Assembly: GCA_001897855.1 (NCBI GenBank)
Contig: MKUO01000011.1
Location: 1 to 64,000, forward strand
DNA: 64,000 nucleotides
Source of the DNA: Bacteroidetes bacterium 43-93
GTDB lineage: Bacteria > Bacteroidota > Bacteroidia > Chitinophagales > Chitinophagaceae
Direction of reading: 5' to 3'
Under the pieces are notes generated by a model. That model made no database searches, was not told the origin of the DNA, and was given only the letters and a program-made list of their open reading frames with translations. Positions 54,543-62,623 of the stretch are shown in pieces (the first letter of the stretch is position 1; the number at the start of each line of letters is the position of its first letter). Made by a program: the position numbers and the translations under genes.

Positions 54543-55824
54543 TTTCAGCTTTGTGTTGCATAATTGATAGTACGTTTACAGCATACATTACAGATGTGAT
54601 GATGAGCAACACAGCCCCACTCTGCAGCAATAATACGGTTGATGTTAAAATGCCTATCGAAAAAACCGCGAATCCCAGCAAATAGGCAACACTCATTATT
54701 CTGAAATTCTTATGATTGAATATATCCTTTGGGCTGGGCGTTTTGCCCGATACACTTCTTTGATGATACACTTTGTTCCATACAATGAAAGGAAGGGTTT
54801 TGAAGGTCATTCCGAGAATAATTGCAGTTATCCATCCAAAGAAAATAGTAAACCCATATGTGGTAATGATTGTTGACTGCTTTTTAGTAAGTCCCGACAG
54901 GATTATAATAAGTAACAGCAATAGCACAGGGAGCAGCATCATTAAGACGGATAGCAGAGATACCTTCACCTGGTTATCTATCTGTTTGCGGATCCTCTGT
55001 TTTGCTGACTTATAACAATAATAAATAAATCCGGTTACTGCTGATAAGAACAACACGGCAGGCACTATTATTAACACTTCTTTGGCCTGCAATAAAAACA
55101 ATATCGTATAGCAGAGCAAGGCGCCGTTTATCAACCCATAGATCCACCACAACAATCGGGTATTGGTGTACTTAGATATCATAAACATAGGTATCAGCCG
55201 GGAGCCCACGCCCGTTATCAGCAGGAAAAACCAGCCTATAATCCCTAAATGTGCGTGCAGTGGCAAATACCTGATCGAATCCTCAGGCAGCAGGATATGG
55301 ATAAAGTTTAGCAAAAGTATAAACCCCAATGTAACTGTAAACAATAACCAGCCAGTTGCAGTCAACACAAATATTGCATGCACATTTTCGTTGTGGCTTT
55401 CTGAGATGCTTAGCGCAATATTGATCAGAAAACTAAGTACCGACAAAACGATGAGGCTGCCCCCCACTATAGCCGGGGCGCCCATGTTAAAAAAAAAGAA
55501 AGCATACACGAGCAAGGGAATACCTATTGCAGCCAAAATAAAGGAGGCATAGGCTAATCTTTCGCTATATAGCCGTCCTTCAATAATTACCGGAACAAGC
55601 TGATGGCTTGCACCTAGTATGATCATGGTACCCCATCCCAGTGCCATTGTATGGGTAGTAGCAAGCACCCGTGGCTGAAAGTAATGATGCAAAAGTGTGC
55701 CGGACGAAAAGAAAAGCATGATCGTTGCCACGACAAAAGATAATGCAGCGTACATATAAAATGGAAGAACAACTTTGTAGGACGTTGTTTTTACTGCGGC
55801 ATTATTTGTATTCGGAGCAAACAT
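54526..55824 (-). CDS. NnrS / heme-copper-oxidase-subunit-I-like membrane protein
   Basis: This 432-aa protein has about twelve transmembrane helices. Conserved His residues lie in the helix pairs TLLHHYFQPRVLATTHTMALGWG, GASHQLVPVII and LHAHLGIIGWFFLLITGVGSRLIPMF. The pattern resembles the heme-binding NnrS family and distant subunit-I-like proteins annotated in Bacteroidota as cytochrome oxidase subunit I. NnrS proteins protect against NO. It lies one base from the DUF1858/DUF2249 gene in the operon. Confidence 0.7.
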   Translation of the reverse strand: MFAPNTNNAAVKTTSYKVVLPFYMYAALSFVVATIMLFFSSGTLLHHYFQPRVLATTHTMALGWGTMIILGASHQLVPVIIEGRLYSERLAYASFILAAIGIPLLVYAFFFFNMGAPAIVGGSLIVLSVLSFLINIALSISESHNENVHAIFVLTATGWLLFTVTLGFILLLNFIHILLPEDSIRYLPLHAHLGIIGWFFLLITGVGSRLIPMFMISKYTNTRLLWWIYGLINGALLCYTILFLLQAKEVLIIVPAVLFLSAVTGFIYYCYKSAKQRIRKQIDNQVKVSLLSVLMMLLPVLLLLLIIILSGLTKKQSTIITTYGFTIFFGWITAIILGMTFKTLPFIVWNKVYHQRSVSGKTPSPKDIFNHKNFRIMSVAYLLGFAVFSIGILTSTVLLLQSGAVLLIITSVMYAVNVLSIMQHKAENGNDN

Positions 55825-55825
55825 A

Positions 55826-56641
55826 TCATGCTTTGAAAATGATCAGATGCACTTCGCTATCGCTTATCTCCTTTATACGGTAATCGAATTTTCTCTCCTG
55901 CAACTCAGGCAGTAGAAAAACAGGTATTCGCTTATGAAACACGTATAAGGCTTTATCGGCAAGAAGATGCTCCAGTTCACTAAGTATAGTCAGCATAGGT
56001 TGCGGCATTTCCATATGCCTGACGTCAATCGTCACCAGGGCGTTTTCATATTTTCCAACAATACCGCCCCAGTCTCCTCCGGTGTTTGACTGCGGCTGTT
56101 TGAACACCGCTTCGGTTTCCTTATAGAAATAAGTATGCACCTCGTTATCGTCAATTGTTTCCACGTAATATTCATACCCTTCCTTCTTCAATATTTGTAT
56201 CAGCGGTGTTGGTTCAAAACTATTGATCAGTTTTAATACTTCTCCCTTTGCCAGCTTCTTAAGCCTTTCTACAATATTCTTAAAAGGATCTTTACCACCT
56301 TCAATTACAGGGCGTACATCCAGTTCTTCTACACGGATACAACCGATGCGCAACATAAAATCAGGCTTCGTGATATCTTCTTCCTTCTCTTCTGCAGAAG
56401 TCCTGTCAATTACAAATCCCAGTGGCTGAAGTTTACTGAAAAACACATCTATATCACAACCACCCGCTTTGCTTGCCATTTTTATGGTTGTTCGGGCAGC
56501 CATAATTCTTCGCAATACGGGGTTTCTAAGCTTTTCAAACCTGGGTGTAATACTAATGATGGCCTCCAGCGCCGCGGGATTGGATTTTATAATGGTGGCC
56601 AGCTTTGTATTGGCATTAATAACGTTAGGTGATTTATTCAT
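55826..56641 (-). CDS. DUF1858 / DUF2249 multidomain protein
   Basis: Of 271 aa, residues about 5-75 fit DUF1858 (NANTKLATIIKSNPAALEAI, then a basic helix and GGCDIDVFF). Residues about 100-170 are a DUF2249 domain (LDVRPVIEGGKDPFKNIVERL, LINSFEPTPLIQILKKEGY). A second, more divergent DUF2249-like half follows (VTIDVRHMEMPQPMLTILSEL). These TusA-like folds occur in clusters with hemerythrins and NO reductases. A role in Fe or NO chemistry is inferred. Confidence 0.8.
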   Translation of the reverse strand: MNKSPNVINANTKLATIIKSNPAALEAIISITPRFEKLRNPVLRRIMAARTTIKMASKAGGCDIDVFFSKLQPLGFVIDRTSAEEKEEDITKPDFMLRIGCIRVEELDVRPVIEGGKDPFKNIVERLKKLAKGEVLKLINSFEPTPLIQILKKEGYEYYVETIDDNEVHTYFYKETEAVFKQPQSNTGGDWGGIVGKYENALVTIDVRHMEMPQPMLTILSELEHLLADKALYVFHKRIPVFLLPELQERKFDYRIKEISDSEVHLIIFKA

Positions 56642-56678
56642 TTGTTTGTTGCTATTAGTTTTCCTTAACCGGGTGTAT

Positions 56679-57101
56679 TTATGCCTTATCCAATTGCTGT
56701 AGTTCCTGTTCTATTTTGGTTACGTCCAGACCTTTCTCGGCACAAACCTCTTTTACGGTCTTTTTGCCCTCGCAACTAAAATCCAATCCATATTTTTTGA
56801 AAACTTCTGCCTTGCGCAGATCTTTTGCAGCTATTTCGCCAAGTGTTTCATCGCTGTCGCTCATTCGGCGTTTGCTTATTTTTACCTTCCACCATTCCGG
56901 GCCTTGCTCCTGGTACTCCCAGATAAATATATTACCACGTTCTCCTATCAGCTGATAATACAGAGGCTTAGGATCATGATCGTTGTGTAGGATCAAACTT
57001 TCACCTTCGTGCAGCTTGTCAAATTCGGCAAAAATGGTAGGATGTTTTTGCCTTGGCTCAAGCAATGTTACGTTCAAAATGTTCTCTGCTGTTGCGTTCA
57101 T
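56679..57101 (-). CDS. DUF2249 plus ScdA_N (DUF542) protein
   Basis: Residues about 8-78 of the 140 aa are DUF2249 (VTLLEPRQKHPTIFAEFDKL, LILHNDHDPKPLYYQL). Residues about 90-138 are the DUF542 / ScdA N-terminal domain (KAEVFKKYGLDFSCEGKKTV and a second Cys in VKEVCAEKG), which precedes the di-iron domain in RIC proteins. It heads the operon 57101-54219, behind an NsrR-like palindrome. Confidence 0.85.
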   Translation of the reverse strand: MNATAENILNVTLLEPRQKHPTIFAEFDKLHEGESLILHNDHDPKPLYYQLIGERGNIFIWEYQEQGPEWWKVKISKRRMSDSDETLGEIAAKDLRKAEVFKKYGLDFSCEGKKTVKEVCAEKGLDVTKIEQELQQLDKA

Positions 57102-57129
57102 TTTTGATGTTTTTAGTTAACTGTATATG

Positions 57130-57173
57130 CAAAAGTACAAATAACCTCCAAATAAAGGTATTTAAATACTTTT
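57130..57173 (-). promoter_or_regulatory. Promoter with NsrR-like palindrome
   Basis: On the minus strand TACTTTTG (plus 57130-57137) is a perfect -7 element about 30 bp ahead of the ATG at 57101. About 17 bp upstream lies GTATTTAAATAC (57158-57169), a perfect 12-bp palindrome. With flanks it extends to 20 bp with one mismatch (AAAGGTATTT/AAATACTTTT, 57154-57173). The core ATTTAAAT with outer purine/pyrimidine arms resembles NsrR operators. It covers the -33 region, so binding should repress. Confidence 0.55.
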
Positions 57174-57201
57174 TTTATTTGAAAGCTCTTTTTATACTAA
57201 T

Positions 57202-57231
57202 AAAAAACGAAGGGCATTGAATTCCCTTCGT
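57202..57231 (-). terminator. Intrinsic terminator of the oxidase subunit I gene
   Basis: ACGAAGGG (57207-57214) pairs with CCCTTCGT (57224-57231) around a 9-nt loop. On the minus strand six T follow (plus 57202-57207). It isolates the oxidase gene from the downstream DUF2249 operon. Confidence 0.9.
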
Positions 57232-57255
57232 CAAATAATAGCCCCAATCTGTAAA

Positions 57256-59064
57256 CTAATGCGCCTCTTCGTCCTTTTGTAGTGGTACTGTTTGGTGTAT
57301 AAAATCACCTCCCTTTCCATCGTCTTTGTAGTCATAAGGCCAGCGGTAGACCTCCGGTATCTCATCTTCCCAATTACCGTGCGGAGGTACTACCGGCGTC
57401 GTCCATTCGAGTGTGGTAGCATTCCATGGATTTTGCGTAGTTACTTTCTTACCTCTGAAAATGCTGACAAAGAAATTAATGATGAACAGGAATTGACTAA
57501 TGAACACGAAGACAACAATAATACTTATAAATGTATTTAATCCCTGGAATGGCCGGAAGGTTTCCCAGGCACTATAATCGTAATAACGTCGGGGCATCCC
57601 TGCAATACCCTCGTAATGCATCGGCCAGAATATCAAATATGCACCGGCAAACGTTATGAAAAAATGAATGTAGCCTAGTGTATTATTCATAAACCGACCA
57701 AACATTTTTGGAAACCAATGGTATATTCCCGCAAACATTCCCATAAAGGCAGATACTCCCATAACTATATGGAAATGCGCAATGACAAAATAGGTGTCAT
57801 GAAGATGGATATCCAAAATAGAATTACCTACCCAAATGCCTGTGAGCCCCCCTGATATGAAAGTGGAAACAAATCCCAGCGCAAACATCATAGGGACGGT
57901 AAATTTTATATTACCTCTCCATATCGTTGTAAGCCAATTGAAGACCTTTATTGCGGAGGGTACTGCTATTATCAAAGTCATAAGAGTAAAGATGGAGCCA
58001 AGGAAAGGACTCATACCCGATACAAACATATGGTGCGCCCATACCAGAAACGATAAAAACATAATCGCCGCTAATGATATGATCATCGCGTAATATCCAA
58101 AAATGGGTTTCCGGCTATTTATCGCAAGCACTTCAGAAACTATGCCCATAGCAGGCAAAATAATTATGTACACTTCCGGATGTCCAAGAAACCAAAACAA
58201 ATGCTGATAAAGAATTGGCGAACCTCCGATATTAGATAACGCTTTGCCACCAATAAAAACCTCAGACAGATAAAAACTGGTACCAAAATTTCTGTCAAAG
58301 ATCAAGAGAACGAATGAAGACAATAATACAGGAAATGACAGTATCCCGATAACAGCTGTAAAGAGGAACGCCCAAATTGTCAGAGGCATCCGACGCATAT
58401 ACATGCCCTTCGTCCGCATGTTTAGTATAGTGCTTACATAATTCAATCCGCCTAGTAATGTAGATACGACAAACAGAGCCAAACTGATAAGCCAAAGATC
58501 CATTCCTAGTCCCGATCCGAGCGAGGCCTCTTTTAATGCACTAAGTGGCGGATAGGCAGTCCAACCGCCGGACGCAGGACCTGTCTGTACGAATAAGGAT
58601 GCGAACATAACAACGCTTGCTGCGAAAAAGAACCAGTACGAAAGCATGTTCATAAAAGGAGACGCCATATCCCGTGCGCCAATCTGCAGGGGTATAAGCA
58701 AATTGCTGAATGTTCCGCTTAATCCCGCAGTTAATACAAAAAAGATCAGAATTGTACCATGCATCGTAACAAGCGCGTAGTAGAATTCCGGACTTAATTT
58801 TCCACCCTTGGCCCAGTCGCCCAAGAACTTTTCCATTATCGGGAAACTATCATTCGGGAAGCCCAGTTGCAATCGAAAAAAAACAGAAAAAAGCCCTCCA
58901 ATTACCGCCCATATAATCCCTGTTATTAAAAACTGCTTTGAAATGATTTTATGATCCTGGCTAAAGATATACTTTGAAATAAAGTGCAGCTCTTTATGAT
59001 TGTGTTCCTGTCCGGCTTCTGCGCTTTCTGTTTTAGTAACTTCAAGAATGTCAATATTACTCAT
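57256..59064 (-). CDS. Cytochrome c oxidase subunit I (aa3-type, orphan)
   Basis: This 602-aa heme-copper oxidase core has twelve or more helices. It contains the CuB and cross-link helix FWFLGHPEVYIIILP, the double His WAHHMFVSGM, the heme ligands in HDTYFVIAHFHIVMG, and the low-spin heme ligand in VTMHGTILIFFVLTAG. The C-terminus has an unusual acidic/Gly tail. No subunit II, III or cytochrome c gene is next to it, unlike a standard cta operon. It sits with NO-stress genes, so it may be a stress-induced alternative subunit. It has its own promoter and terminator. Confidence 0.9.
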   Translation of the reverse strand: MSNIDILEVTKTESAEAGQEHNHKELHFISKYIFSQDHKIISKQFLITGIIWAVIGGLFSVFFRLQLGFPNDSFPIMEKFLGDWAKGGKLSPEFYYALVTMHGTILIFFVLTAGLSGTFSNLLIPLQIGARDMASPFMNMLSYWFFFAASVVMFASLFVQTGPASGGWTAYPPLSALKEASLGSGLGMDLWLISLALFVVSTLLGGLNYVSTILNMRTKGMYMRRMPLTIWAFLFTAVIGILSFPVLLSSFVLLIFDRNFGTSFYLSEVFIGGKALSNIGGSPILYQHLFWFLGHPEVYIIILPAMGIVSEVLAINSRKPIFGYYAMIISLAAIMFLSFLVWAHHMFVSGMSPFLGSIFTLMTLIIAVPSAIKVFNWLTTIWRGNIKFTVPMMFALGFVSTFISGGLTGIWVGNSILDIHLHDTYFVIAHFHIVMGVSAFMGMFAGIYHWFPKMFGRFMNNTLGYIHFFITFAGAYLIFWPMHYEGIAGMPRRYYDYSAWETFRPFQGLNTFISIIVVFVFISQFLFIINFFVSIFRGKKVTTQNPWNATTLEWTTPVVPPHGNWEDEIPEVYRWPYDYKDDGKGGDFIHQTVPLQKDEEAH

Positions 59065-59070
59065 TTTTAA

Positions 59071-59153
59071 TTCTTAATTAAGAAATTGTGGAAGTGGTTA
59101 GCGTTTCTCAACGCGTATCAAAAAAACAATTGAGATATCGCGCAACAAAATTA
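59071..59153 (-). promoter_or_regulatory. Promoter and palindrome upstream of the oxidase gene
   Basis: TAATTTTG on the minus strand (plus 59146-59153) is a perfect -7 element, with ATTG 17 bp upstream. Between it and the ATG lies the perfect 14-bp palindrome TTCTTAATTAAGAA (59071-59084), only 6 bp ahead of the start codon, where a bound protein would block translation or elongation. Confidence 0.45.
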
Positions 59154-59231
59154 GCAGCAATCATATCGCTCAATTTTATCTAATTGGACAAGTATTTATT
59201 CATACCAGCCAATCCTTCTGATTGAATAGCT

Positions 59232-59933
59232 TTACCACAACATTGCTTCCAGCTCGATGCTGCGGGGGAAAAGTATATTGTTCTCAAGGTGAATACAGAA
59301 TGTCACCTCTTCCTCAAATACTTCCAGTAATGCGCACGTAAGGTGATAAAGGTTATCATGTTCAGAGACAAGACTATCTTTACTTAACTTCCCTATCTTA
59401 TTAAAGCATTCAATACAAAATCTGTGCTTCCAGGTTATTTTGCTGGTAATCTTCTCGCCATAGCACGCGAAGGCCTGATTTACAAGACCTACTCGCTTTT
59501 CCTGATCACACATTGCAACAATGTATGGGAACAATCCTGATTCCTCATATTTCAAACAAGCCCGCAAAGAATCTGTTAAACATTCAAACAATCTTCGTAT
59601 CCTTCCGGAATTATAGGCACCGTTTATTTCGAAAACCTTTTCAACGTAACTGGCTAAAATAGGTATCCGGGTCAGTATAGAACTGTGATATCTCTTCCTT
59701 ATGTGCTGGACGAGTACATCAAGCGGCCACACAACGTAATCGCTGGCTAGAGTATCCTTTGAAAAACTACATTCAAAAATCAATGAAAGTTCTTTTTGCA
59801 GTCGCTCATCACATACTTCTTTAACCAATCTATTACCGTCGCATGAAAAATTAATATTGCATTTCCTGAAGATCACCGCTGTACGATAATCTGCGACAAC
59901 GACATCGCTGATGGTACAATATCCAATATCCAT
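59232..59933 (-). CDS. RIC/YtfE/ScdA-like di-iron protein with an altered ligand
   Basis: This 233-aa protein fits the iron-sulfur cluster repair family. Residues about 16-42 are a DUF542 domain (FRKCNINFSCDGNRLVKEVC). The hemerythrin-like part has His77 and His83 (LVQHIRKRYH), Glu130-Glu131 (KYEESGLFP), His192 (SEHDNLYH), and His215 with Glu217 (HLENNILFPR). The ligand His that normally stands four residues before the EE pair is Cys126 here. It is probably induced with the neighbouring NO-stress genes. The di-iron site may be changed or lost. Confidence 0.75.
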   Translation of the reverse strand: MDIGYCTISDVVVADYRTAVIFRKCNINFSCDGNRLVKEVCDERLQKELSLIFECSFSKDTLASDYVVWPLDVLVQHIRKRYHSSILTRIPILASYVEKVFEINGAYNSGRIRRLFECLTDSLRACLKYEESGLFPYIVAMCDQEKRVGLVNQAFACYGEKITSKITWKHRFCIECFNKIGKLSKDSLVSEHDNLYHLTCALLEVFEEEVTFCIHLENNILFPRSIELEAMLW

Positions 59934-59943
59934 TACCGTGTTA

Positions 59944-59958
59944 TCTTAAAACTTAAGA
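59944..59958 (-). promoter_or_regulatory. Inverted repeat ahead of the di-iron protein gene
   Basis: TCTTAA (59944-59949) and TTAAGA (59953-59958) form an inverted repeat with a 3-bp spacer, 10 bp ahead of the ATG at 59933. The same half-site forms the 14-bp palindrome ahead of the oxidase gene at 59071, so the two may share a regulator. Confidence 0.35.
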
Positions 59959-59962
59959 ACAA

Positions 59963-60229
59963 TCATTTAGCTGAGGCGCGATGCCTGATTTGCCCGTTTT
60001 TCTTCTTCTTTATATCATGTTGCGTAACATCCTTTTCTATAGCAGATTTTGACCTGATATAAAAAAAGAATAGAAACAAACAGATAAGAAACACTATTAC
60101 CGGAAAAAATGAAGGAATATCGGAATCTTCAGATTGGGCATTTGCACATGCTGGCATTAGAGACAATATGCTGATACAAACAAATGTACGGGTCGATACA
60201 AATTTCAACTTCAAGATCTGCATACTCAA
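59963..60229 (-). CDS. Small exported or membrane protein
   Basis: This 88-aa protein has a hydrophobic signal-like N-terminus (cleavage near ANAQ), a short acidic spacer, one strong transmembrane helix (about residues 40-59) and a very basic cytoplasmic tail (KKKKNGQIRHRASAK). No family is seen. It precedes the di-iron protein gene by 29 bp and may be co-transcribed. Confidence 0.55.
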   Translation of the reverse strand: MSMQILKLKFVSTRTFVCISILSLMPACANAQSEDSDIPSFFPVIVFLICLFLFFFYIRSKSAIEKDVTQHDIKKKKNGQIRHRASAK

Positions 60230-60318
60230 TTTTTTACAGTAAAATTAAATATGCGGTGAGGATACTGCTTTTGTAAAATAGCCAACTATTTAATCATTCC
60301 GGCCATGCATGAAATACA

Positions 60319-61104
60319 TCAGCTTTTTCGAAAGTCGGACGGACGGGATTGGGTAAACAAATAGAACGCATTGCTGAATGCTCCGACAGAATCGTATCCA
60401 ACCTGGAAAGCTATGTCGCCAATAGGTTTTTGTGTTTTTACAATCATCTCGATAGCCTTCACCATACGAAGCGTTTTAAGATATTGCAGGAAGGAGATAT
60501 GCAAATGCGACTGAAACATTCGCGACATCGACCGCTCGCTAAGATTGAAATGCTTACTTAAATATTTTAGGCTTATCGGTTCTGCAATATTCTTTTCAAG
60601 AAATCTTATTATTTGCTGCATTCGTTCGTCATCAGTGATTGGTAAAACAATTGGCAACGCATTATTATTCAGCTGCGGGAGTAATTTTTTTAACGATACT
60701 AAAAAGTCAAAATTGTAGTTTTTACTGTTTACATGGATGCCATCCCACTTCTCCGTATAATTGATCATTTGAATCAATAGTTCATTCGCGGGATAGATAC
60801 CAAGCTTATCATAAAAAGGATCATCCTTATCATCTGAAGAATAAAAATACAGGGACCTCAGTACAGTAGCAGAATGCCCGATCCTCAATATATGGGGCAT
60901 ACCTTTAGGAATCCAGAAATAATGCCGGGCAGGCACTACATAGGTTTTATAATTGACCGTTATGTACGCAATGCCACCCTCAACATAACTAAGCTGCCCT
61001 TTTTTGTGTGTATGCAAGGGTATCAGTTTTTCTGATTTTTCATGCATTACGAAGACAGATTGCAATTGTCTGTCAATATCGGGCAATGAAGCGATAAGTC
61101 CCAT
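60319..61104 (-). CDS. AraC-family transcriptional regulator
   Basis: Residues about 15-100 of the 261 aa form a cupin-like ligand domain (LIPLHTHKKGQLSYVEGG, HYFWIPKGMPHIL). Residues about 165-261 are the AraC double helix-turn-helix (LKYLSKHFNLSERSMSRMF and IGDIAFQVGYDSVGAFSNAF, with SRPSDFRKS at the end). It is divergent from the efflux operon at 61288 and is its likely regulator. Confidence 0.9.
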   Translation of the reverse strand: MGLIASLPDIDRQLQSVFVMHEKSEKLIPLHTHKKGQLSYVEGGIAYITVNYKTYVVPARHYFWIPKGMPHILRIGHSATVLRSLYFYSSDDKDDPFYDKLGIYPANELLIQMINYTEKWDGIHVNSKNYNFDFLVSLKKLLPQLNNNALPIVLPITDDERMQQIIRFLEKNIAEPISLKYLSKHFNLSERSMSRMFQSHLHISFLQYLKTLRMVKAIEMIVKTQKPIGDIAFQVGYDSVGAFSNAFYLFTQSRPSDFRKS

Positions 61105-61162
61105 ATAGTCTGGCGCTACGTATTAAAAAGATCGATGGCGCTTTTCGCGCTACATCCTAACT

Positions 61163-61170
61163 CAAAGATA
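61163..61170 (-). promoter_or_regulatory. -7 element of the AraC gene
   Basis: TATCTTTG on the minus strand matches TAnnTTTG perfectly and lies 59 bp ahead of the ATG at 61104. No good TTTG is present at the -33 distance, as expected of an activator-dependent promoter. Confidence 0.4.
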
Positions 61171-61287
61171 ATTATAACATAGTGGCCTTAGTACATTTGG
61201 CCGGATTGAATAAAAATATGGCTATTATAATAAACTAACGTACCTCGGCCTCCTGTACCTTCGCACTCCAAATTTTCTATATACAAT

Positions 61288-62619
61288 ATGCGCAAGATGA
61301 AGTTAGTTATACTCTTGCACCTTATCTCTAATTTTTCTTTTGCTAATACCGGCGTATCAGCTACCGCCCAGGCCGATACTTTGCGCATTTCCCTAAAAGA
61401 AGCCTGGCAGAAAGCGGAAGAGTATAACCGGCTATTTGAAATTAAAAGGAAAACGGTTGCTGTTCACCAGGAAGAAGTTAGAAATAGCCAGTTAGAACGT
61501 ATTCCGGAAGTCGGCGTAATGGGAAGCGCGGAAAAAGCAACAAATATTCCCATCTATGATAATGGTCTGTTTTCTAAGCCAAGTCAGCATGAGATAATCC
61601 ATACTTTATATCGTGTTGGAGCAGATCTATATTTAAATATCTACAACGGCAACAAGCTTAACCTGAAAATTGAGCAGGAAAAAACGCTGCATCAGATCAG
61701 CGAGATCGAACGGGACCAAACCTTATCGGATATACATTACAAAACGGCTGCACTATATCTCGACCTGCAAAAATCCATCATATTCAAAAATTTGATCGAA
61801 GAGGATATTGCAGATCAGGAAAAACAATTGAAAGAAATAAAGGCATTTCACAAAAACGGAACAACACTCAAGAGTGATGTGTTACGTGTAGAACTCGACC
61901 TGTCGAAACGTAAAATGGCGCTGGTAACAGTAAACAATGACATCTTAATTGCAACTCAAAAGCTGAATATAATGATTGGCGAGCCCGACGAAACGATTTT
62001 GCTGCCAATAGACATACTTGCCGAACAGGATAAAAACACATCCTATGAGCAATATCTTACAGAAGCCTTACAGCATTCATTTTCTTATCACATATCCGAA
62101 AAGCAAACGGATCTTACCAGGATACATCTGAAACAGATCAAAGCAAACGTTCGGCCAAAGCTCGGCATATACGGAGATTTTTATTATGCCAATCCCCAGA
62201 TATTTCTTTACCCATACAATCCCTTTTGGTATTCATTAGGAATAGCAGGAGTAAAAGCATCTTTCCCTTTATCTGAATTATACCTGAATGTGCACAAAAG
62301 AAGAGCTGCCCAACTGGAATTAGAAAAAGAAGAAGAACAACACAGAGACACCGGGGATAAAGTACGGCAGCAGGTAAAAGAGGCTTACCTCCGATATGGG
62401 GAGTCACTGGTAAGAATACAGGTTGCCGAGGTAAATGTTCAACAGGCGGAAGAGAACGCGCGCATCATAAAAAACACCTATTTCAACCAGACATCGTTGA
62501 TCACTGACCTGCTTGATGCCGACATACAGTTATTGCAAACCCATTTTGAACTGGAAGCTGCACGTATTATGGCAAACGATAAATATTATTTACTACAAAA
62601 CATTGTGGGTACTCTTTAG
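61288..62619 (+). CDS. TolC-family outer-membrane efflux protein
   Basis: This 443-aa protein has a signal peptide (about residues 1-29, ending in ATAQA) and the duplicated helical hairpins of TolC-type channels. Examples are LRISLKEAWQKAEEYNRLFEI, YKTAALYLDLQKS and a C-terminal repeat KEAYLRYGESLVRIQVAEVN. It forms the outer-membrane exit of a tripartite pump with the next two genes. A second ATG lies three codons downstream and cannot be excluded as start. Confidence 0.9.
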   Translation: MRKMKLVILLHLISNFSFANTGVSATAQADTLRISLKEAWQKAEEYNRLFEIKRKTVAVHQEEVRNSQLERIPEVGVMGSAEKATNIPIYDNGLFSKPSQHEIIHTLYRVGADLYLNIYNGNKLNLKIEQEKTLHQISEIERDQTLSDIHYKTAALYLDLQKSIIFKNLIEEDIADQEKQLKEIKAFHKNGTTLKSDVLRVELDLSKRKMALVTVNNDILIATQKLNIMIGEPDETILLPIDILAEQDKNTSYEQYLTEALQHSFSYHISEKQTDLTRIHLKQIKANVRPKLGIYGDFYYANPQIFLYPYNPFWYSLGIAGVKASFPLSELYLNVHKRRAAQLELEKEEEQHRDTGDKVRQQVKEAYLRYGESLVRIQVAEVNVQQAEENARIIKNTYFNQTSLITDLLDADIQLLQTHFELEAARIMANDKYYLLQNIVGTL

Positions 62620-62623
62620 ATAA

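Noticed and set aside
57256-59064. Nitric oxide reductase (NorB) as identity of the subunit-I-like protein
   Set aside because: The HPEVY cross-link motif and the aa3-type helix pattern fit a cytochrome oxidase. NorB lacks that Tyr motif and the quinol-type N-terminal extension is absent.
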